Below are positions 33,933-39,837 of a stretch of DNA of 39,837 nt, piece by piece. Source of the DNA: Pseudomonadota bacterium (GTDB taxonomy: Bacteria > Bdellovibrionota_B > Oligoflexia > Silvanigrellales > Silvanigrellaceae). Location of the stretch: NCBI GenBank assembly GCA_009926615.1, contig RFOM01000032.1, positions 1 through 39,837 of the forward strand, given 5' to 3'. Each line of letters begins with the position of its first letter. Position 1 is the stretch's first letter. The notes beneath the pieces are model-generated. The model did no database searches, was not told the DNA's origin, and was given only the letters and a program-made list of their open reading frames with translations. The position numbers and the translations under genes are program-made.

Positions 33933-34670
33933 ATGAATAAGTTTCTTTTTTCGGCACTCCTCTTTTCAACTTTGACTCAAGCTTGCGGGCAGGGTGATTA
34001 TCAATCGAACCCCAAAGGGATTGGAAGCGCCGACCACTCTGAAGAGATGATTCTGATTCGGGTTGAGAGCACTTCGGTAAGGCAGCCGATGATTTTTGCA
34101 TCCGTGGATCGCGGAGAGGGTGATTGTCACGGCGGAACGCCGCGTTTCAAAACATCTGTCGGACAAGGTCAAAAAATTCCGGATCTCCGCGTTGCTGTCT
34201 CCACAAAATCTGTTTGCATTCTGGGACAGGCGACACCGACCGGACAGGATTCAATGCACTATGATCTTCCCGAAGGTCTTGCGGGCGGAGACAGTGTCGT
34301 CATAAAAAATGATGAATTGTCTGTAATAAAGAAATCGGAACAGGTTCCGGATCCTGCCGGTTCGAAGTTTACGGTCGTCGTCCGTGTCGAGAGCACTCAG
34401 GTCAAACAGCCGATGATTTTTGCTTCGGTAGACAAGGGAATTGGCGATTGCCGCGGCGGAAATCCTCTATCCAAAGTGTCTGTCGGACAGGGTGAAAAGA
34501 TTCCGGAACTTCGCGTAACGCCTTCCACCGGTATGGTCTGTATTTTGGGTCAGGCGACGTCCGCGGGTCAGGATTCGAAATTCTACACGCTGCCGGAGAA
34601 TCTTAAGGGCGGCGAAATTATTGTTATCAAAAATGACAAGGTTTCGGTGGAAAATTTGAGTCCAAATTAA
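33933..34670 (+). CDS. lipoprotein built of two tandem ~92-residue repeats
   Basis: ATG 33933 with AAGGGG SD. Residues 1-17 are a lipoprotein signal with T-Q-A-C, Cys18. The mature protein is two closely similar copies: residues 39-131 and 148-239, joined by a 16-residue linker. Shared blocks are RVEST, QPMIFASVD, GDC-x-GG, SVGQG-x-KIP and VCILGQAT. Each copy has two Cys, probably one disulfide each. The duplication is recent enough that the nucleotide sequences are also alike. I do not recognise the family. Expected at the outer or inner membrane. Confidence 0.8.
   Translation: MNKFLFSALLFSTLTQACGQGDYQSNPKGIGSADHSEEMILIRVESTSVRQPMIFASVDRGEGDCHGGTPRFKTSVGQGQKIPDLRVAVSTKSVCILGQATPTGQDSMHYDLPEGLAGGDSVVIKNDELSVIKKSEQVPDPAGSKFTVVVRVESTQVKQPMIFASVDKGIGDCRGGNPLSKVSVGQGEKIPELRVTPSTGMVCILGQATSAGQDSKFYTLPENLKGGEIIVIKNDKVSVENLSPN
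34047..34649 (+). repeat. direct duplication within the lipoprotein gene
   Basis: Copy 1 spans 34047-34325 and copy 2 spans 34374-34649. The encoded segments agree at roughly two thirds of positions, with identical stretches such as QPMIFASVD and VCILGQAT. Confidence 0.75.
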
Positions 34671-34684
34671 GCGCGAAGTTCAGC

Positions 34685-35500
34685 TCACTGTCCCGTGCAC
34701 CGCACGAAGTGCTGTATGCTTCTGTTGTAGTCGTAAATTGTGTTGGACCTGCCGTTAAAGCTCCACACAAGGTCGCGGTATCCCGAAAAGATGGATGCTG
34801 ACCACAGCTGGTCGGGTCCGCAACGGCTCTTCAGATACCGGCCGAATTTTTCTCTTTCAAAGCCCTTGACGCAAAAATCGAAAAGTTCCCTGATCGTCGG
34901 CAGGCGCATTTTCGGAGTTTGAGCCGCGCAATATTGGACGGCTTCAAAATGAGACATGGGTTTTTCACTGAGGGACGAAAACTTCAGATTGAGTTGCCGC
35001 CCGTCTTTGGCCGTATAGCTGAGGAGGTCCTTGTCGACCTTGGCTCCTTCGGTTTCTTCTCCGATCCACACCTGCGAATGGATGTCTTTCCAGTAAGCGT
35101 CCCGCGAAACGTAGAACACGTCGTCGGGTTCAATTTTACCCGATCGGACATCGTATCCCGAGGGCAGTTCGAGGATTGGCGCGGTCTTGGCTCCGTCGGT
35201 CTTTTTGTCAGCATCACGCCAGAGCAAAAACGCATTATAGGCCATAGGATCAAGTGCGGCTTTCGCCGTGTCCGACTTTGCGTTGCAGCAGTCACCGGCA
35301 TCAAGGCGTTCTTTGCTGACTGCTTTTTCGGTTGTTCCGTCTTTGCAGATAACGTTGTAAAGGCCGGTTACCGGATCCCGTTCCGCAGCCTCGATGTTTC
35401 CTGTTTTGCTGACTGTCGAAGAGTTATAATTGCGTTTGACACAGGAGACCGAGAGCAGGCTGGCAAAGAACAGGGCGCTGAGCGGGTTGAACTGCAACAT
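34685..35500 (-). CDS. lipoprotein with DUF1566/Lcl-type C-terminal domain
   Basis: Residues 1-19 are a lipoprotein signal, S-V-S-C giving Cys20. The C-terminal third (about 185-271) has the layout of DUF1566/Lcl domains, which are C-type-lectin-like: AVQYCAAQTPKMRLPTIREL, LWSASIFSGY, WSFNG and VRCTG at the end. The middle part is unassigned. The pattern is abundant in exported proteins of deltaproteobacteria and relatives. ATG 35500. Role unknown; adhesion or surface display is the usual guess. It is convergent with the duplicated lipoprotein gene. Confidence 0.75.
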   Translation of the reverse strand: MLQFNPLSALFFASLLSVSCVKRNYNSSTVSKTGNIEAAERDPVTGLYNVICKDGTTEKAVSKERLDAGDCCNAKSDTAKAALDPMAYNAFLLWRDADKKTDGAKTAPILELPSGYDVRSGKIEPDDVFYVSRDAYWKDIHSQVWIGEETEGAKVDKDLLSYTAKDGRQLNLKFSSLSEKPMSHFEAVQYCAAQTPKMRLPTIRELFDFCVKGFEREKFGRYLKSRCGPDQLWSASIFSGYRDLVWSFNGRSNTIYDYNRSIQHFVRCTGQ

Positions 35501-35623
35501 TTAAAACACCTTTATTTTTTGGGCCGCACTTGAGGCGGGACTCGTTTCATTGGGTATTTTAGCAAAACCCGAAAACAGCCGTTGGGTAAGAACTGCATGA
35601 TGCGCTCCATAATAGCAGGGACG

Positions 35624-35648
35624 ATTGGCAGCCGTCAGCCCTGCCAAT
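35624..35648. promoter_or_regulatory. ATTGGCAG-N9-CTGCCAAT inverted repeat
   Basis: ATTGGCAG (35624-35631) and CTGCCAAT (35641-35648) form a perfect 8-bp inverted repeat, spacer 9 nt. An overlapping GCAGGG/CCCTGC pair (35615-35620 and 35639-35644) offers an alternative fold. It may be a regulator site for the carboxylase operon. Confidence 0.4.
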
Positions 35649-35786
35649 TCTCGTTCTCCCGACGTTTCAGCTTGTTTAACGCTATGAAATAGTGAGGGTT
35701 TGTGTACAATGAGGGGCAAATCGTCCCTGTATTTGTCTAAATGTATCGAAACAGCTAAGACACCTATTTTCGTAAGTTTCTCTTTT

Positions 35787-35800
35787 GAACCTTTAGGTTC
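35787..35800. promoter_or_regulatory. GAACC-TTTA-GGTTC inverted repeat before the carboxylase gene
   Basis: A perfect 5-bp inverted repeat (GAACC 35787-35791, GGTTC 35796-35800), 24 nt upstream of the SD. It could be an operator or a small leader hairpin. It does not match the LiuR-type site I know for leucine catabolic operons. Confidence 0.3.
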
Positions 35801-35837
35801 CGTCCGGCGGCGGGCACCTACGCAAGGAGACCAGTCC

Positions 35838-37445
35838 GTGACCCTCATCCGCAGTCATGCCGATACGCGTTCTGATGAGTTCCGCGCGAATTACACATTT
35901 CACGAGCAACTGAACAACGACCTTGCGGCCAAGCTGGCCCAGATACGCTCCGGCGGAGGCGAAAAGGCGCGGGCACGGCATGCTGAACAGAAAAAATTGT
36001 TTGTCCGCGACCGCATTGCGTTGTTGCTCGACAGCGGCACGCCGTTTTTGGAAATTGCTCCCTATGCGGCCGACGGTGTTTATGACGACAACGTTCCTGC
36101 GGCAGGGGTTGTGGCCGGCATTGGTCGCGTGAGCGGTGTGACCTGCATGATTGTCGCCAACGACGCGACCGTAAAGGGCGGAACGTACTATCCGATGACG
36201 GTCAAAAAGCACCTGCGTGCGCAGGAAGTCGCGCTCGAAAACCGTCTTCCGTGTCTTTATCTGGTTGACAGCGGCGGCGCGTTTTTGCCGATGCAGTCGG
36301 AAGTTTTTCCCGACAAAGAGCACTTCGGCCGCATTTTCTTCAATCAGGCCAACATGAGCGCCCTTGGCATTCCGCAAATTGCCTGCGTGATGGGTTCGTG
36401 CACGGCCGGTGGTGCTTATGTTCCGGCAATGTCGGATCAGACGATCATCGTCAATGGCACGGGCACCATCTTTTTGGGCGGTCCTCCGCTCGTGAAGGCT
36501 GCAACCGGCGAGGATGTGAGTGCGGAAGACTTGGGCGGAGCGCGTGTGCACACCGAGATGAGCGGTGTGGCCGATCATTTTGCGCACAACGATGAGCATG
36601 CCATTGCCATTCTTCGCGATGTTGTTGCCAATCTCGGTCCGCGGTCGGCTGCGAATGTAAAACTGCAAACACCTGAAGCTCCGCGTTACGATCCCGATGA
36701 AATTTTGGGTGTATGGCCGCGCGATTTGCGCCGGCAGGTGGATATCCGCGAAGTGATCGCGCGGGTCGTGGACGGAAGCCGTCTGTTTGAATTCAAGCAA
36801 AGATACGCCACCACACTTGTGACCGGTTTTGCGCATATCGAAGGTATGCCGTGCGGGATAATTGCCAACAACGGTGTTCTTTTTGCCGAAAGCGCACTTA
36901 AGGCTGCGCACTTTATTGAGCTTTGCAGCAAGGAATCGGTTCCGCTGCTGTTCCTGCAGAACATCACCGGATTTATGGTCGGTGCCAACTACGAGCGCGG
37001 CGGAATTGCCAAAGACGGAGCCAAAATGGTTCACGCTGTGGCCACTGCGCGTGTCCCTAAAATTTCGCTTCTGATGGGCGGCAGCTTTGGGGCAGGAAAC
37101 TACGGTATGTGCGGTCGCGCCTACAGCCCGAGGTTTTTGTGGACGTGGCCGAGCTCGCGCATCAGCGTGATGGGCGGAGAACAGGCGGCGCAGGTGATGG
37201 TGACCGTCAAACGCGATCAGCTGGCCCGCGAAGGCAAAACCCTCACACCCGAACATGCTGAAGAAATCGCTCATCCGATTCGTGCAAAATACGAGCGGGA
37301 AGGGCACCCGTTTTATGCCTCGGCACGGATGTGGGACGACGGTGTCATTGATATGAGAAATACCCGAAATATTCTGGCCGCAAGCCTTGCGGCAACTCTC
37401 CACTCTCCCATCGAGCCAACTCAGGTTGGCGTCTTCCGGATGTGA
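35838..37445 (+). CDS. mccB: acyl-CoA carboxylase carboxyltransferase (beta) subunit, methylcrotonyl-CoA type
   Basis: GTG 35838 follows AAGGAG (35824-35829) by 8 nt and gives 535 residues, the usual length of MccB/LiuB. The subunit transfers carboxyl from biotin to an acyl-CoA. The family blocks are clear: [47 protein letters not shown] and [15 protein letters not shown] N-domain, then the C-domain with [15 protein letters not shown] and [16 protein letters not shown]. Methylcrotonyl-CoA is favoured over propionyl- or geranyl-CoA because of the [15 protein letters not shown] block and the neighbours. The biotin subunit (mccA) is not in this window. The AtuA-like gene starts 12 nt after the stop. 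Confidence 0.92.
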   Translation: MTLIRSHADTRSDEFRANYTFHEQLNNDLAAKLAQIRSGGGEKARARHAEQKKLFVRDRIALLLDSGTPFLEIAPYAADGVYDDNVPAAGVVAGIGRVSGVTCMIVANDATVKGGTYYPMTVKKHLRAQEVALENRLPCLYLVDSGGAFLPMQSEVFPDKEHFGRIFFNQANMSALGIPQIACVMGSCTAGGAYVPAMSDQTIIVNGTGTIFLGGPPLVKAATGEDVSAEDLGGARVHTEMSGVADHFAHNDEHAIAILRDVVANLGPRSAANVKLQTPEAPRYDPDEILGVWPRDLRRQVDIREVIARVVDGSRLFEFKQRYATTLVTGFAHIEGMPCGIIANNGVLFAESALKAAHFIELCSKESVPLLFLQNITGFMVGANYERGGIAKDGAKMVHAVATARVPKISLLMGGSFGAGNYGMCGRAYSPRFLWTWPSSRISVMGGEQAAQVMVTVKRDQLAREGKTLTPEHAEEIAHPIRAKYEREGHPFYASARMWDDGVIDMRNTRNILAASLAATLHSPIEPTQVGVFRM

Positions 37446-37457
37446 AAGGACCTTCGA

Positions 37458-39368
37458 ATGACGGCTTCAGACAATAAAAAGATTCTGCGGATTGCCAATG
37501 CCGGAGGCTACTGGGGAGACGATCCGTTCGCATTGCGTCGGCAGGTGACCGGACCGTTGCCGATCGATTATGTGTCGATCGACTTTCTTGCTGAAATCAC
37601 CATGAGTATTCTGCAGAAGCAGAAGCAAAAAGATCCGAATCTGGGCTACGCCGGCGATTTTATCAGTCAGCTCGCACCGCTGCTGAAAACCTGCAAAGAG
37701 CGCGGGATCAAAATTATCACCAATGCCGGCGGCGTAAATCCGCGCGCGTGTGCCGAAGCTTTGTTTGAACTTGCACGCAAGTCAGGTGTTGATCTTCGCG
37801 TTGCGCTGGTTGAAGGCGACGACATTGCTTCGCGCTTGTCCGACATCGTGAAAAAGCCAAACTGCGCAATGAAAAATATGGAGACCGGCGAAGCATTCGA
37901 CGGCGTGCTGGATCGAGTGTTGAGTGCCAACGTGTATTTTGGTGCAATGCCGGTGGTCGATGCTCTCAAGCAGAATCCCGACATCATCATTTGCGGCCGC
38001 GTCACCGACACGGGCATTACCCTTGCGGCAATGATTCACGAATTCGGCTGGTCGGCTGCCGATTACGACAAACTCGCCCACGGTATTGTTGCGGGTCATA
38101 TTATTGAATGCGGCGCGCAGGCGACAGGCGGCAATTTTACCGACTGGCGCAAGGTGAAGAGCTTTGAGGATATCGGTTTTCCGATTCTCGAGTGCTCAGC
38201 CGACGGCTCGTTTGTTGTCACGAAGCATCAGGGCTCCGGCGGACTTGTGTCGGTGCAGACGGTTCGCGAACAGCTTCTTTATGAAATGGGTCATCCGCAA
38301 AGTTACATTACACCGGACGTGATTGCCGACTTTTCGACGATTCAACTGGCTTCCGACGGTCCCGATCGGGTGAGGGTGTTTGGTGTCAAAGGCCGTCCGC
38401 CGACCGATTTGCTGAAGGTCAGTGTTGCATACGCCGACGGCTTCAAAGCCAACGGAACCCTTATTGTCTCGGGGCCGGATGCACGCGCCAAGGCTGAAGT
38501 GTTTTCCAAAATAATGTGGCAAAAATTGTCCGCAGAACTGGCCAAGGCAGGGTTGCCGCCCTGTCGTAAAACCATGACCGAATACATTGGCGATGATTCG
38601 ACTCACCGCTCTTTGTCGCCGCAGGTTGCCGCCAAAGAAGTGCTTGTCCGTTTCGGCGCGCTGTCCCAAGAAAAGGCGGCATTGCAAATTTTCAGAAAAA
38701 TTCTTCCGAGCCTTATTCTCAGCGGACCGTCCGGAGTTGCCGTGACGGGCGGCGCACCGGTGATCAGCGATGTTGTCAGCTACTGGCCCGCGCTGATTCC
38801 GCAAGAGGTTGCGCTTGCGCGCGTGTGGGTCGGCGAAGTGAAGCGCGATCAGCCCGCAGCAAAACAACTTTATCAGTCAGCCGAACTTGCATGGCCCAAA
38901 ACCGGCGGTACGTCAGAAATTAACGTACCGCCCGCAGATACATTCGAATGGAACAAGTACAAAAAAGATCCGACCCGCCGTTTGCCTTTGTGGGCGATTG
39001 CGCATGCGCGCAGCGGTGACAAAGGCGACACAGCGAACATCGGTCTGATTGCCCGCTCACCCGAGTGCTACGCATGGATCCGCGACAACGTCACGGCCGA
39101 GCTGGTCAAGACATGGTTTACCTCGCTGTGCAAAGGCCATGTGTCGTGCCACCGCGTGCCGAATTTGTGGTCGCTGAATTTTCTTCTCGAAGAAACCCTC
39201 GACGGCGGCGGCACAATGAGCCTGTGCATTGATGCTCAGGGCAAAACTCTGAGTCAGGCATTGTTGCGGTGTGAAATGGATATTCCTGCCGGCCTGCTTT
39301 CGACCGTCGATGCGGAACATCAGGCCCCCGACACTGAAATTATGCATGCATCCGCAAAAGGAAATTGA
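37458..39368 (+). CDS. AtuA-family protein (DUF1446) of leucine/terpenoid catabolic clusters
   Basis: A 636-residue AtuA-like protein. The N-terminal AtuA domain (about 1-450) shows RIANAGGYWGDDP, DYVSIDFLAEITMSIL, IITNAGGVNPRA and CGRVTDTG. The C-terminal AtuA-like domain (about 505-630) carries IAHARSGDKGDTANIG. AtuA proteins occur beside methylcrotonyl- or geranyl-CoA carboxylase genes in leucine and acyclic terpene catabolism; the reaction is not established to my knowledge. ATG 37458 with an AAAGGA SD, 12 nt after mccB, and the hydratase gene starts 3 nt after its stop, so it belongs to one operon. Confidence 0.9.
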   Translation: MTASDNKKILRIANAGGYWGDDPFALRRQVTGPLPIDYVSIDFLAEITMSILQKQKQKDPNLGYAGDFISQLAPLLKTCKERGIKIITNAGGVNPRACAEALFELARKSGVDLRVALVEGDDIASRLSDIVKKPNCAMKNMETGEAFDGVLDRVLSANVYFGAMPVVDALKQNPDIIICGRVTDTGITLAAMIHEFGWSAADYDKLAHGIVAGHIIECGAQATGGNFTDWRKVKSFEDIGFPILECSADGSFVVTKHQGSGGLVSVQTVREQLLYEMGHPQSYITPDVIADFSTIQLASDGPDRVRVFGVKGRPPTDLLKVSVAYADGFKANGTLIVSGPDARAKAEVFSKIMWQKLSAELAKAGLPPCRKTMTEYIGDDSTHRSLSPQVAAKEVLVRFGALSQEKAALQIFRKILPSLILSGPSGVAVTGGAPVISDVVSYWPALIPQEVALARVWVGEVKRDQPAAKQLYQSAELAWPKTGGTSEINVPPADTFEWNKYKKDPTRRLPLWAIAHARSGDKGDTANIGLIARSPECYAWIRDNVTAELVKTWFTSLCKGHVSCHRVPNLWSLNFLLEETLDGGGTMSLCIDAQGKTLSQALLRCEMDIPAGLLSTVDAEHQAPDTEIMHASAKGN

Positions 39369-39371
39369 ATC

Positions 39372-39779
39372 ATGAGCCGTGCAAATGTTCCTGATTTGAG
39401 TGTCGACTACAACGGCAAAACGCTTCTCGTGCGTCATGCCGGACACGGTGTGGTTCGGGTGATTCTGAACCGGCCCGATGTCCGCAATGCATTCAACGCC
39501 GACATGATCGCCGAACTCGGCGACGTGGTTGCCGAGCTGGCGGCCGTGCGCGATGAAAAGCTCATGCGTGTTCTTGTTCTGGAAGGAACCGGAAATCATT
39601 TTTGCGCGGGTGCCGACCTCAATTACATGCGGGCGCAGGCCGAGGCGGGCGAACCGCAAAGCCTTCGAGATGCGCGTCTTTTGGGGTCGCTGTTTTTCCG
39701 CATCGCAAGTTTTCCGGCAACCGTTGTGGCCTGTGTGCGCGGCGGGCTGCATTGGGGCCGGCCTTCAGCTGCTCGCTGA
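39372..39779 (+). pseudogene. N-terminal half of an enoyl-CoA hydratase (methylglutaconyl-CoA hydratase-like), disrupted
   Basis: ATG 39372, 3 nt after the AtuA-like stop. Residues 1-124 are a normal crotonase N-terminus: VILNRPDVRNAFNADMI, then GNHFCAGADLNYM (oxyanion-hole strand) and FPATVVACVRG. After about 39743 the forward frame becomes unlike crotonase and ends at TGA 39779. A one-base shift would give GCIGAGLQLLAD, a crotonase-like block, but the resemblance stops there. The reverse strand from the right edge to 39742 instead reads as crotonase C-terminal sequence (next feature). The intact gene would hydrate 3-methylglutaconyl-CoA in leucine breakdown, fitting the mccB neighbour. Confidence 0.8.
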
Positions 39780-39837
39780 CAACTTCGGCGACCTTTTTCG
39801 AAAAACTCTGTGCATCTTTGCCTTCAACCACATGAGT
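39742..39837 (-). pseudogene. inverted crotonase C-terminal fragment at window edge
   Basis: Read on the reverse strand from 39837, the frame gives THVVEGKDAQ, then SFSKKVAEVVSEQLKAG and PNAAR, 32 residues. This matches the usual late crotonase segment (GLV-THVV ... helix ... AGP-x-A-x-R). It abuts the forward N-terminal half at about 39742-39743. The likely meaning is a fold-back chimera or inversion of the same gene; it may be an assembly or contig-end artefact rather than biology. Confidence 0.6.

Larger units (their letters stand above)
35501..35837. other. 337-nt intergenic region upstream of the carboxylase operon
   Basis: No gene is seen here. It lies between the divergent lipoprotein gene (start 35500) and the carboxylase gene (start 35838). 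It contains the inverted repeats at 35624-35648 and 35787-35800. TACAAT at 35705-35710 resembles a -10, but no -35 fits at 16-18 nt. The frame of the carboxylase stays open upstream to 35700, yet the strong SD at 35824-35829 argues that translation begins at 35838. Confidence 0.6.

Noticed and set aside
35793..37403. 536-codon open frame antisense to the carboxylase gene, and similar long antisense frames at 32095-32778, 38196-38867 and 39057-39752
   Set aside because: They mirror strongly coding genes, have no SD or recognisable domain, and arise from codon bias (G/C-rich third positions).
1..39837. CRISPR array, tRNA or rRNA gene, insertion sequence or prophage
   Set aside because: I saw no regularly spaced direct repeats, cloverleaf with T-loop motif, transposase or phage genes. 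A tRNAscan or ISfinder search would settle it.

Overview
The window looks like ordinary chromosomal sequence from a free-living or predatory Gram-negative (diderm) bacterium. It has about 50% G+C, genes packed on both strands, frequent GTG/TTG starts behind strong Shine-Dalgarno (SD) sites, and many lipoproteins and exported proteases. The mixture of papain-like lipoproteins, DUF4360-like and DUF1566/Lcl-like exported proteins, a CHASE2-SpoIIE phosphatase and a methylcrotonyl-CoA carboxylase/AtuA module would fit the Bdellovibrionota/Oligoflexia or a related former deltaproteobacterial lineage. That placement is inference. No tRNA, rRNA, CRISPR array, insertion sequence or prophage was seen.

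Layout. 0.2-3.6 kb: a heptad-repeat lipoprotein, a hexapeptide acyltransferase and an exported papain-type protease, all forward. 3.7-8.6 kb, reverse: a small cysteine-bearing exported protein, an alpha/beta hydrolase, then a probable GGDEF - aspartate kinase - ureohydrolase unit in which the last two genes overlap by 4 nt. 8.8-10.9 kb, forward: a diaminopimelate decarboxylase fused to a nitroreductase domain. 10.9-14.4 kb, reverse: three tandem DUF4360-like exported proteins followed by a papain-like lipoprotein. 14.6-16.8 kb: a CHASE2-SpoIIE phosphatase. 16.8-20.6 kb, reverse: DUF503-like protein, S41 peptidase, ferredoxin-NADP reductase. 20.6-21.4 kb: a DUF3025 protein. 21.5-25.2 kb, reverse: a lipoprotein with a ferrochelatase fold, then (separately transcribed, from its upstream end) TM2 protein, EamA transporter and a cysteine-cluster protein. 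25.4-31.2 kb, reverse: S1 protease lipoprotein with a clear terminator, a class III nucleotide cyclase and SMC. 31.3-32.9 kb: YdcF-like protein and pdxJ. 32.9-35.5 kb: three unrelated lipoproteins. 35.8-39.8 kb: acyl-CoA carboxylase beta subunit, AtuA-like protein and a broken enoyl-CoA hydratase, probably for leucine/isovaleryl-CoA breakdown.

How genes may work together. LysC and the LysA domain both belong to lysine/diaminopimelate synthesis and sit on either side of a c-di-GMP synthase gene. The carboxylase, AtuA-like and hydratase genes form a tight catabolic operon. The two papain-like proteins, the S1 protease and the S41 protease give the window a strong envelope/exported proteolysis theme.

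Most notable points: the LysA-nitroreductase fusion; an apparently exported, lipid-anchored ferrochelatase homologue; the tandem DUF4360-like family beside a papain lipoprotein; a terminator-like hairpin embedded antisense in the DUF3025 gene; and an apparent inverted chimera of a crotonase gene at the very right end, which may be an assembly artefact.
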